Shown piece after piece: positions 43,181 to 50,472 of a DNA stretch of 64,000 bases. The position numbers and the translations under genes are program-made. The DNA lies in NCBI RefSeq assembly GCF_014203535.1, contig NZ_JACHJI010000013.1:62001-126000 (forward strand), written 5' to 3'. The notes beneath the pieces were generated by a model. The model was not told where the DNA came from and did no database searches. It saw nothing but the letters and a program-made list of their open reading frames with translations. This stretch comes from Streptomyces griseomycini (GTDB lineage: Bacteria > Actinomycetota > Actinomycetes > Streptomycetales > Streptomycetaceae). Position 1 is the first letter of the stretch. The number at the start of each line of letters is the position of its first letter.

Positions 43181-43849
43181 ATGTCTGCTTTCTGGCCGGC
43201 CGAAGCCGAGGAGGAGGCGCCGCGGAAAAAGCGCGCCCCCTGGGGCGTGATAGCGCTGGTTCTGCTCACCGGCCTCGCGCTCATCCGGAACGGTTCGGGG
43301 GAATTCGACGTGGGTCCGCCGCAGCCGGCCAGCGCGGCCGCCGCCGACAGCCATGCGCCCGACAGCACCGCGGCCGGTGCGGTCCAGCCACTGCCGTACG
43401 CGGTGCCGGACCGGGTCAGGATCCCGGCGATCCAGGTCGACGCGCCGATCATGCCGGTGGGGCTGGACGCGGAGGGCTGGGTGGACGCACCCCCGCCCCA
43501 GGACCCGAATCTGGCGGGTTGGTTCACCGGTGCCGTCGCGCCCGGCGAGAAGGGCACGGCGGTCGTCGTCGGCCACGTCGACAACCACCAGGGGCCGGCC
43601 GTGTTCTACGGACTCGGAGCGCTGAAGAAGGGACAGCTCGTCGAGGTCGCCCGCAAGGACGCGAAGACGGCCGTGTTCGAGGTCTACGGCATCGAGGTCT
43701 TCGCGAAGAACAACTTTCCCGGCGACCGGGTCTACGCCTCCAAGGGAACCGCGGAACTGCGGGTCATCACCTGCGGCGGTGCCTTCTCCGAGCAGAACGG
43801 CTACGACGGGAACGTCGTCGCCTTCGCCCGCCTGGTCGAGGTGCGCTGA
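43181..43849 (+). CDS. Class F sortase
   Basis: A 222-aa membrane-anchored transpeptidase. A cytoplasmic lead with basic residues, one transmembrane helix (about 20-35), a linker, then the sortase barrel. Catalytic residues visible are H132 in GHVDN, C198 in VITCGG and R217 in AFARL. The class F type, common in Streptomyces, differs from class E by the TCGG context. The ATG at 43181 follows GAGGGGAAGG. Sortases join proteins to the peptidoglycan stem or act on other acceptors. The substrate here is unknown, with the divergent surface protein as a candidate. Confidence 0.9.
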   Translation: MSAFWPAEAEEEAPRKKRAPWGVIALVLLTGLALIRNGSGEFDVGPPQPASAAAADSHAPDSTAAGAVQPLPYAVPDRVRIPAIQVDAPIMPVGLDAEGWVDAPPPQDPNLAGWFTGAVAPGEKGTAVVVGHVDNHQGPAVFYGLGALKKGQLVEVARKDAKTAVFEVYGIEVFAKNNFPGDRVYASKGTAELRVITCGGAFSEQNGYDGNVVAFARLVEVR

Positions 43850-43881
43850 GCGGTCCCCCTCCGGGCGGGCGGGGCCGCTCA
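43847..43881. terminator. Bidirectional terminator containing both stop codons
   Basis: TGAGCGG-(T)-CCCC (43847-43858) pairs with GGGG-CCGCTCA (43871-43881). The sortase TGA and the deacetylase stop are both in the stem. Confidence 0.65.
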
Positions 43882-44718
43882 GACGTACTGCCGGCGGGGC
43901 ACGGTGACGTGGTACCCGGAGTCCAGCAGTTCGGGCAGATAGGTGCGCAGGGCCCGCACGCTCTGGGAGCGGTCGCCCCCGGCGTCGTGCGAGAGCACCA
44001 CGACGCCGGGGGCGGCGCCGTCCTCCACCCGGTCGACGATGGTGCGGGTGCCGGGCTCGGTCCAGTCGAGGGTGTCGACCGTCCAGGCCAGGGGCTCCAT
44101 ACCCAGTTCGGCGCCGATCTGGAAGGCGGCGCGGTTCCAGGCCCCGTACGGCGCGCGGAACCATTCGGGGCGTTCGCCGCAGGCCGTCTCGATGACGTCG
44201 CAGGTGCGTTCCATCTCCGAGCGGATCCGGCCGCGGCCCAGGCTGGTGAGCAGGGGGTGGGACCAGGTGTGGTTGCCGACGACGTGCCCCTCGTCGGCCA
44301 TCCGGGCCAGCAGGTCCCCGTTGTGGACCACCATCTCCCCGCACACGAAGAACATCGCCCGCACCTCGTACCGGGCCAGCGTGTCCAGGATGTCCGGGGT
44401 GTAGCGGGGGTCGGGGCCGTCGTCGAAGGTCAGCACCATGACGCGGCCGCGCCCGGACACGCGCAGCAGGGGTTCGGCGCGCACCGGGATCCGGCCGGCC
44501 ACGGTGGGCGGCGGACCGTAGCCGGTCAGGGGCTGGAGGCGGTACGCGGAGGGCCTGAGCGGGCGGCGGGCGGCCCGGGCGCCGGCGGCGGGCGCGGCCG
44601 GGCGGGCGGCCCGGTCCCCGGTGACGGACGCGAACACTCCGGCCGCACCGGCCGCGCCCATGGCGGCGGCGCCGGCGATCAACGCCCTGCGCCGTGTGAG
44701 CAACTGATCCATCTGCAT
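43879..44718 (-). CDS. Polysaccharide deacetylase (NodB/CE4 family) with Tat-type signal
   Basis: A 279-aa exported enzyme. LLTRRRALIAGAAAMGA is a twin-arginine signal with a long hydrophobic Ala region. CE4 motifs: TFDDGPD (97-103), NHTWSHPLL near 148 (metal His pair), RAPYG, WTVDTLDW and LSHDAGG. All key residues are present, so deacetylation of N-acetylglucosamine in peptidoglycan, chitin or another glycan is expected outside the cell. ATGs at 44718 and 44712 are both possible; neither has a clear ribosome site. It converges with the sortase gene. Confidence 0.92.
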   Translation of the reverse strand: MQMDQLLTRRRALIAGAAAMGAAGAAGVFASVTGDRAARPAAPAAGARAARRPLRPSAYRLQPLTGYGPPPTVAGRIPVRAEPLLRVSGRGRVMVLTFDDGPDPRYTPDILDTLARYEVRAMFFVCGEMVVHNGDLLARMADEGHVVGNHTWSHPLLTSLGRGRIRSEMERTCDVIETACGERPEWFRAPYGAWNRAAFQIGAELGMEPLAWTVDTLDWTEPGTRTIVDRVEDGAAPGVVVLSHDAGGDRSQSVRALRTYLPELLDSGYHVTVPRRQYV

Positions 44719-44884
44719 GACTCATCAGTCGCCCCGTCGAGGACCGCCGCACCCCAGCGGTACCGGGGCGGCGGCACGATTCCACCCGCCCGGCCCACCG
44801 ATCGGCCGCGGTGCCGGCGGGGACGGGCCGCCGCGACCCGGGCGCGCACCGGTCGGTGCGGTGGTGTCCGATAGCCTCGACGGT

Positions 44885-45346
44885 GTGACGCAACAGCCCT
44901 CCCCTCGGTTCGAGCGGGGCACGGACGGTCCCAAGGTGATCGTCGTCGGGGTGGACGGCTCCGACTCCTCGCTGCGCGCGGCGGCGTACGCCGCCGGACT
45001 GGCCCGGCGCCAGGGCGCGCTGCTCGCGGCGGTGTACGTGCGGCCGGTGATGGCCGCGGGCGTCGCGCTCGGGGCGCCGGTCGCCGACGCGACCCAGGAG
45101 ATCGCCGAGGACCTGGCGGCACAGATCAGGGACGCGGCCGAGCGGCTCAGGGGGCTGTCCGACATCCGCTGGCGGTTCCACACGTTCCGCGGCGATCCCT
45201 ACAACGGCCTGGTGAAGGCGGCGGACGACCTCAAGGCGGACGCGGTGGTGGTGGGCGCCTCCGAACGGGCGGGCCACCGGCTCGTCGGGTCGGTCGCGAT
45301 CCGGCTGGTGAAGGCGGGGCGGTGGCCGGTGACGGTGGTGCCGTAG
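44885..45346 (+). CDS. Universal stress protein (UspA family)
   Basis: A 153-aa protein: VIVVGVDGSDSSLRAAAYAA opens the fold, and the C-terminal ATP-site block is VVVGASERAGHRLVGSVAIR, a slight variant of G-2x-G-9x-G(S/T). GTG start at 44885, chosen because upstream codons lack homology. It is followed 106 bases later by an amino-acid permease on the same strand. Stress-response role inferred from family. Confidence 0.9.
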   Translation: MTQQPSPRFERGTDGPKVIVVGVDGSDSSLRAAAYAAGLARRQGALLAAVYVRPVMAAGVALGAPVADATQEIAEDLAAQIRDAAERLRGLSDIRWRFHTFRGDPYNGLVKAADDLKADAVVVGASERAGHRLVGSVAIRLVKAGRWPVTVVP

Positions 45347-45452
45347 TTTTCGAAGCGTGCCCGGGGACGTGCGTGGCGTCTTCCGTCGGCGGCCCGGCGG
45401 GGGCATCATGATCCGCCGTCAGCCGTTTGCCGATCGTGAAGAGGTGAGGCGC

Positions 45453-46868
45453 ATGGCCGGGCTCCGGATGGGCGAGGGCGTTCTCCGCCGCAAACCCATC
45501 GAACACATCGAGGAGACGGAAGTCGGCGAGGGCACGCGGCTGGAGCGCAGCCTGGGCCTGGGGCAGCTGACCGCGATCGGCGTGGGCGGCATCATCGGCG
45601 CCGGCATCTTCACGCTCGCGGGAACCGTGGCCAACGGCACGGCCGGGCCCGCGGTGCTGATCTCCTTCCTCATCGCCGGTGTGGCCAGCGCGGCCGCCGC
45701 GCTGTCGTACGCGGAGTTCGCGGGCCTGATCCCGAAGGCGGGCTCGGCGTACACCTACGGGTACGCGGTGCTGGGCGAGCTCGCGGGCTGGTTCATCGGA
45801 TGGGACCTGCTGCTGGAGTACACCGCGATCGTGGCGGTGGTCGCGATCGGCATCTCCGGCTACTTCAGCTTCCTGGTGGACTCGATGGGCGCGGACCTGC
45901 CGAACTGGATGCTGGGCGCGCCCGGCACCGGCGACGGTCACCGCGTCGACCTGTTCGCGGCGCTGCTGTGCCTGCTCATCGCCTTCCTGCTGAACCAGGG
46001 CATCAAGAACGCGGCCCGGTTCGAGACGGTGGTCGTGGTGCTGAAGGTGCTGGTCGTGCTGCTGGTGATCGCGGTCGGCGTCTTCCACATCGACACGGCC
46101 AACTACAACCCGTTCTTCCCGTACGGGGTGGGCGGCGCGTTCACCGGTGCGGCGACGGTGTTCTTCGCGGTGTTCGGCTACGACGCGATGTCGACGGCGG
46201 CCGAGGAGTCCAAGGACGCGCAGCGGCACATGCCGAAGGCGATCATCTACTCGCTGGTGATCTCGATGGTCCTGTACGTGGCGGCCTGCCTGGTGCTGAC
46301 GGGCATGCAGGACTACAAGGACATCGATCCCGAGAGCGGCTTCTCCACGGCGTTCGAGTCGGTGGGGCTGAGCGGGCTCGCGGACGTGATCGCGGTGGGC
46401 GCCATCATCGGCATCCTCACGGTGATGTTCACGTTCATGCTGGGTGTGACGCGTGTCTGGTTCGCCATGTCGCGGGACGGGCTGCTGCCCCGTTGGTTCG
46501 CCAAGACCCACCCGACGCGGCACGTGCCCACGCGGGTCACCTGGATCGTCGGGGTGGGGTCGGCCGCCATCGCCGGGTTCCTGCCGATCGGCGAGGCGGC
46601 CGAGCTGACCAACATCGGGATCCTGCTGGCGTTCGTGGTGGTGTGCACGGCGGTGATCGTGCTGCGCTACCGGCAGCCCGACCTGCCGCGCACCTTCCGC
46701 ACGCCGTGGATGCCGGTGGTGCCGGCGGTGGGTGTGGTCTTCTCGATCTGGCTGATCACGTTCCTGCAGTGGCAGACCTGGGCGCGGTTCGCCGTGTGGT
46801 TCGCGCTGGGCCTGGTGATCTACTTCGCGTACTCCTACCGGCGTTCGGAACTGGCGCGGCGTCCGTAG
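45453..46868 (+). CDS. APC-superfamily amino acid permease
   Basis: A 471-aa transporter with 12 predicted membrane helices. The cationic-amino-acid-transporter-like start RLERSLGLGQLTAIGVGGII and GAGIFTLAG are the substrate-site motif of helix 1; EYTAIVAVVAIGISGYFSFL and FFAVFGYDAMSTAAEESKDA (helix 6 region) are also typical. The C-terminus FRTPWMPVVPAVGVVFSIWL fits the CAT group. ATG at 45453 with GAGGTGAGG upstream. The specific amino acid is unknown. Confidence 0.92.
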   Translation: MAGLRMGEGVLRRKPIEHIEETEVGEGTRLERSLGLGQLTAIGVGGIIGAGIFTLAGTVANGTAGPAVLISFLIAGVASAAAALSYAEFAGLIPKAGSAYTYGYAVLGELAGWFIGWDLLLEYTAIVAVVAIGISGYFSFLVDSMGADLPNWMLGAPGTGDGHRVDLFAALLCLLIAFLLNQGIKNAARFETVVVVLKVLVVLLVIAVGVFHIDTANYNPFFPYGVGGAFTGAATVFFAVFGYDAMSTAAEESKDAQRHMPKAIIYSLVISMVLYVAACLVLTGMQDYKDIDPESGFSTAFESVGLSGLADVIAVGAIIGILTVMFTFMLGVTRVWFAMSRDGLLPRWFAKTHPTRHVPTRVTWIVGVGSAAIAGFLPIGEAAELTNIGILLAFVVVCTAVIVLRYRQPDLPRTFRTPWMPVVPAVGVVFSIWLITFLQWQTWARFAVWFALGLVIYFAYSYRRSELARRP

Positions 46869-46898
46869 GGCGCCCGGGAGGAGGGGGGTCCCGCCTAC
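46865..46898. terminator. Interrupted bidirectional hairpin between the permease and CapA genes
   Basis: GTAGG and CGGGA (46865-46879, split by five bases) pair with TCCCG-CCTAC (46889-46898). Both stop codons lie in the outer GTAGG/CCTAC stem. Confidence 0.4.
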
Positions 46899-48040
46899 TC
46901 CCCCATGACCAGCCCGTCCTGCGCCGCGCCGCGGCTGAGCACCACGTCGCGGATGCGGTCCCGCACGGAGCCCACCTCCGCGCCCTCGTCCAGCGCGCGG
47001 TTGAGGTCGACCACCCGGCCGGCGTCCACGTCGAACCACTGGGGGACGAACTCGGCCTTCGTCACCCGCCACCGCTCGCCGGGCCGGGCGGGCGGGGCGA
47101 AGGTGAAGCGGCCGAGCGTGGACCGGTTGCCGCGCGGGTCCTGGACTCCCTCGTGGTTGAACATCTCACCGGCGATCTGGTCGCCCATCCCGTAGACCAC
47201 CCAGGTGCCGTTGACCTTCTCGTACGCCTGCGGGACGTGCGCGTGCGTCCCGAGGATCAGGTCGATGTCGGGGCGGTCCCCGGTGCGGGAGGCGGTGAGC
47301 GAGCGGGCCAGGGTGATCTGCTGCTCGTCGGGGGCCTCCTGCCACTCGGTGCCCCAGTGCAGGGAGACGACGACCACATCGGCTCCGGCCTTCCGGGCGG
47401 CCCGGGCGTCGGCGATGATCCGCGCCTCGTCGACGAGGTTCACCGCCCAGGGGCGGTCCGGCGGCAGCGGAAGGCCGTCGGTGCCGTGGGTGTAGGCGAG
47501 GTGGGCGACGCGCGCCGAGCCCGCGCGCAGGACGGCCGCCGTGCGGGCCTCCTGCTCGGTGCGCGCCGATCCGGCGTGTCTCAGGCCCGCGCCGTCGAGG
47601 GCGTCCAGGGTGCGGCGGATGCCCTCCGGACCGTCGTCCAGGGTGTGCTCGGAGGCGGTGGAGCAGCCGTCGTAGCCGGTGGCGGCGAGGGCCTGGGCCA
47701 CCTCGGGCGGCGACTTGAAGACGGGGTGGCCGGTGTAGTCACCATCCACGCCGTACACGGTCTCCATGTGGCACAGCGCCACATCGGCGCCGGCGACGAC
47801 GGAGCGGATGCCGGAGAGCATCGGCCGGAAGTCGTGACCGGTGCCGCCCGCGTCGAAGCGGGCGCGCTCGATGACCGAGTCGTGCGGCAGCACGTCCCCC
47901 GAGGCGACCAGGGTGAAGCCTCGGGCGGAGGGGGCCGGACGGGCGGATTCCGGTGGTCGGTGGTCCCGGGCCTGGCAGGCGGCGCCCGCGGTGAGGACGA
48001 CGGTCAGGACCACGGCCACCTGTCGACTGCGTGTGATCAT
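46895..48040 (-). CDS. CapA-family (PGA_cap) secreted protein
   Basis: A 381-aa protein. The N-terminal hydrophobic segment ends TAGAAC, a weak lipobox variant, so export is likely and lipidation uncertain. The calcineurin-like CapA core has FTLVASGDVLPHDSVIERA, VALCHMETVYG, VVVVSLHWGTEW and LILGTHAHVPQAYE (HWG and GTHAH metal motifs). CapA proteins belong to poly-gamma-glutamate export systems, but in Streptomyces single copies without CapBC are frequent and their role is unclear. The ATG at 48040 is used; GTG at 48043 is possible. Confidence 0.87.
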   Translation of the reverse strand: MITRSRQVAVVLTVVLTAGAACQARDHRPPESARPAPSARGFTLVASGDVLPHDSVIERARFDAGGTGHDFRPMLSGIRSVVAGADVALCHMETVYGVDGDYTGHPVFKSPPEVAQALAATGYDGCSTASEHTLDDGPEGIRRTLDALDGAGLRHAGSARTEQEARTAAVLRAGSARVAHLAYTHGTDGLPLPPDRPWAVNLVDEARIIADARAARKAGADVVVVSLHWGTEWQEAPDEQQITLARSLTASRTGDRPDIDLILGTHAHVPQAYEKVNGTWVVYGMGDQIAGEMFNHEGVQDPRGNRSTLGRFTFAPPARPGERWRVTKAEFVPQWFDVDAGRVVDLNRALDEGAEVGSVRDRIRDVVLSRGAAQDGLVMGE

Positions 48041-48064
48041 CACTTCATCCCGCTGTAGTCGTAT

Positions 48065-48082
48065 TTACCGCTAAACAGGTAA
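48065..48082. promoter_or_regulatory. AT-rich inverted repeat upstream of the CapA gene
   Basis: TTACC-GCTAAACA-GGTAA, a 5-bp inverted repeat in a locally AT-rich patch 25 bases before the CapA start. It could be part of a promoter or operator; no protein can be assigned. Confidence 0.35.
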
Positions 48083-48251
48083 GAATCCGACTGCGGGTCG
48101 CCGATGCTCCGACACGCTCATTAGGCCGTCCGGCGTGCGGGAACCGCCGCCCCGACCGTTCGTCGAACCGTTCGTCGACGCGATCGACCGTCCGCCGCAC
48201 ATCCCTGCACGCGCCCTGTCCCCGCGGGACGCCGTGCGCTGCCATACGGCC

Positions 48252-48797
48252 ATGACGGCCGGAACCACACTCCCGAACGGGACCACCGCCGAGCACGAGC
48301 TCGCCGCACTGCAGCGCGAGCACGGCCGGCCCCTCTTCGCGCTGCTGCTCCGGCTCTGCGACGGAGACCGGCAGCGCGCGGAGGACCTGGTCCAGGAGAC
48401 CCTGGTGCGCGCCTGGCAGCATCCCGAGGCCCTGCGCGCCGAGAACTTCGACTCCGTGCGGCCCTGGCTGCTCACGGTGGCGCGGCGGCTCGCGATCGAC
48501 GCCCGCCGGGCCCGGCAGGCGCGGCCGGCCGAGGTCGGGGACGCCGTGCTGGAGAACGCACGGGTGATCTCCGACCACGCCGAGCGGGCCGCGGCCATGC
48601 TCGACGTCCGCGAGGCTGTGAAGACACTCACTCCGGAGCACCGTGAAGTACTGGTGCTCGTGTACTTCCAAGGGGCGAGTGTGGCGGAAGCCGCGGCGGC
48701 CCTGGGGATCCCGCCCGGTACCGTGAAGTCCCGCGCGTACTACGCGCTGCGTGCCCTGCGCCGGGTGCTTCCGGGATACGCCGCCGACCTGCGGTGA
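48252..48797 (+). CDS. ECF-type RNA polymerase sigma factor
   Basis: A 181-aa sigma factor with region 2 (LLLRLCDGDRQRAEDLVQET, LVRAWQHPE) and region 4 (LTPEHREVLVLVYFQGASVA then AALGIPPGTVKSRAYYALRA). No extra C-terminal domain. The ATG at 48252 gives a normal lead (MTAGTTLPNG), though in-frame GTG codons at 48234 and 48135 could extend it; the ribosome site is weak at 48252. Downstream on the same strand are an unknown protein and a zinc-finger anti-sigma factor, forming a likely regulatory unit. Confidence 0.88.
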   Translation: MTAGTTLPNGTTAEHELAALQREHGRPLFALLLRLCDGDRQRAEDLVQETLVRAWQHPEALRAENFDSVRPWLLTVARRLAIDARRARQARPAEVGDAVLENARVISDHAERAAAMLDVREAVKTLTPEHREVLVLVYFQGASVAEAAAALGIPPGTVKSRAYYALRALRRVLPGYAADLR

Positions 48798-48933
48798 AAC
48801 CGGACGTCGGGTCAAACCTCCGTAAAGCGCCTTGCCTATGACCCCGGTTGAGTAATCGGCTGTCCTCATCCGTGTTCCGGACCGGGGGGCCGGGGTCGGG
48901 CGACGCGCACGTACCGGAGGAAGGCAGGAAGGG

Positions 48934-49440
48934 ATGCTGCACAGAGGTCAAGAGAGCACGGACGGCTCCGGCGACGGTGAACTGACCGTCCCCATGGCCT
49001 GGTTGTACGCCGAGTACATCGCCGACGAACTGCTGCGCGGCGGCGATCTCATGCCGCCGACGTCCTTCGAGTTCCGGGCCGGCCGGGACGCGCTGGCGCT
49101 GACCGTCTTCCTGTCCGACGCCGACGGCGAGCTGTCCGGCATCCGGGTGATCACCCAGCTGGAGACCTGGCTGTCGCTGACCGCGTACGACCAGCCGTGG
49201 CAGGAGTGGGTCGAGGAGCGCCTGGCCGGCCTGACCGCGGACGCCGCCGCGCCCGGAGCGGACCTGGCGCTGGCCCGGGAGGCCTGGCGCTGGCTGCAGG
49301 AGACGGAGCTGCTCGCGCCCGATCTGAACGCGGTGCCGGGCGGCGGCACGGTGGCCGGTGAGGACGAGGGGCCCAAGGTGTGGACGCCGGCCTGGCAGCT
49401 GGGGCTGCCGCTCGGCCACCTCGCCATCCACCTCTTCTAG
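48934..49440 (+). CDS. Hypothetical protein between sigma and anti-sigma genes
   Basis: A 168-aa acidic soluble protein with no signal peptide or membrane helix. WLYAEYIADELLRGGDLMPP and PAWQLGLPLGHLAIHLF are its most distinctive blocks. ATG at 48934 with GGAGGAAGGCAGGAAG upstream. It lies 136 bases after the sigma gene and 160 before the anti-sigma gene, each gap long enough for its own promoter. I recognise no characterised family; the placement suggests a part in the same regulatory circuit. Confidence 0.7.
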   Translation: MLHRGQESTDGSGDGELTVPMAWLYAEYIADELLRGGDLMPPTSFEFRAGRDALALTVFLSDADGELSGIRVITQLETWLSLTAYDQPWQEWVEERLAGLTADAAAPGADLALAREAWRWLQETELLAPDLNAVPGGGTVAGEDEGPKVWTPAWQLGLPLGHLAIHLF

Positions 49441-49600
49441 ATCCCTCGGGAAACCGGGGAATCCGACCAATCCGCGGGCCGGAGGGCTCCGAATGCCTTG
49501 GTTACGATTCGGCACGCCGCTTGAGTGATTCGGCCGCCTGGTGCGTACCGGTGGGAGCAAGGAGTAACCCCACCCGCACCCAACGGTACGAGGATTCGGC

Positions 49601-50254
49601 ATGAGGTCCCTGGAGAGGCATCGCGACGTCGGCGCCTACGCGCTCGGCGTGCTGGACGAGGCGGAGGCGTTCCGCTTCGAGGACCACCTCATGGAGTGCC
49701 CCAGCTGCGCTGCCCAGGTGACCGAGTTCGGCCCGACCGCACGGCAGCTGATGCTGTACCGGCGTTCGACGCCGCGGCTGGTGCACCCGCTGGCCGAGCC
49801 GGGTCCGGGGATGCTGGACCGGCTGCTGTCCCAGGTGGCGGCCCGGAACCGGGCGGGACGCCGCAGGATGCTGCTCGCCCTGGCCGCCTCGGTGGTCTGC
49901 ACGGTGTCCGCGCCGGCGATCGCGATGGTGACGGACGACGGCGACGGGGCCGCCGTGAGCATCGCGGCGACCGACGAGCGGTCCGGGGTGTGGGCCCAGG
50001 TCACGACGGAGGACGAGGCCTGGGGCAGCCAGGTGGAGCTGAAGGTCAAGGACGGGGCGGGTCCCCGTGCCTGCCGCCTGGTGGTGATCGGCCGCGACGG
50101 CTCCGAGGAGACCGCGGCCAGCTGGAGCGTGCCCCGTCACGACGCCCGGCCCAACACGATGCTGGGCGGTTCCGCCCTGCACCCCGAGGAGATCGCCCGC
50201 TACGAGGTCCGCACGGCGAACGGCGAGCACCTGGTGACCCTGCGGCCCCGGTGA
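49601..50254 (+). CDS. Zinc-finger anti-sigma factor, membrane-anchored
   Basis: A 217-aa protein. The N-terminal anti-sigma domain has HRDVGAYALGVLDEAEAFRF and the zinc motif HLMECPSCAAQ (H-x3-C-x2-C). A single transmembrane helix is at about 86-106 (MLLALAASVVCTVSAPAIAM), and an extracytoplasmic domain (VWAQVTTEDEAWGSQVELKV) follows. It should hold the ECF sigma factor encoded upstream inactive at the membrane until a signal arrives outside. ATG at 49601; the ribosome site is AT-poor and weak. Confidence 0.9.
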   Translation: MRSLERHRDVGAYALGVLDEAEAFRFEDHLMECPSCAAQVTEFGPTARQLMLYRRSTPRLVHPLAEPGPGMLDRLLSQVAARNRAGRRRMLLALAASVVCTVSAPAIAMVTDDGDGAAVSIAATDERSGVWAQVTTEDEAWGSQVELKVKDGAGPRACRLVVIGRDGSEETAASWSVPRHDARPNTMLGGSALHPEEIARYEVRTANGEHLVTLRPR

Positions 50255-50472
50255 ACCGGGACCGGTGCGCCCCCGCTCCGGCGGCCGGGACGTCCCGTGG
50301 CCCGACGGCGGATCCGGGGCGGGCCGGGCGGCGCCCGCGACCCCCGCGGGGCCGGCCGCGGCGTACGCCGCGTGCCGCTTCCGGGCCCGTCGCCGGACCG
50401 CAGCCCGCGCCGGTCCCCTGACACCGCGCGCGGCGTGACGGGCCCCCGCCCGGGCGGGGCGGGCCACCCCGG

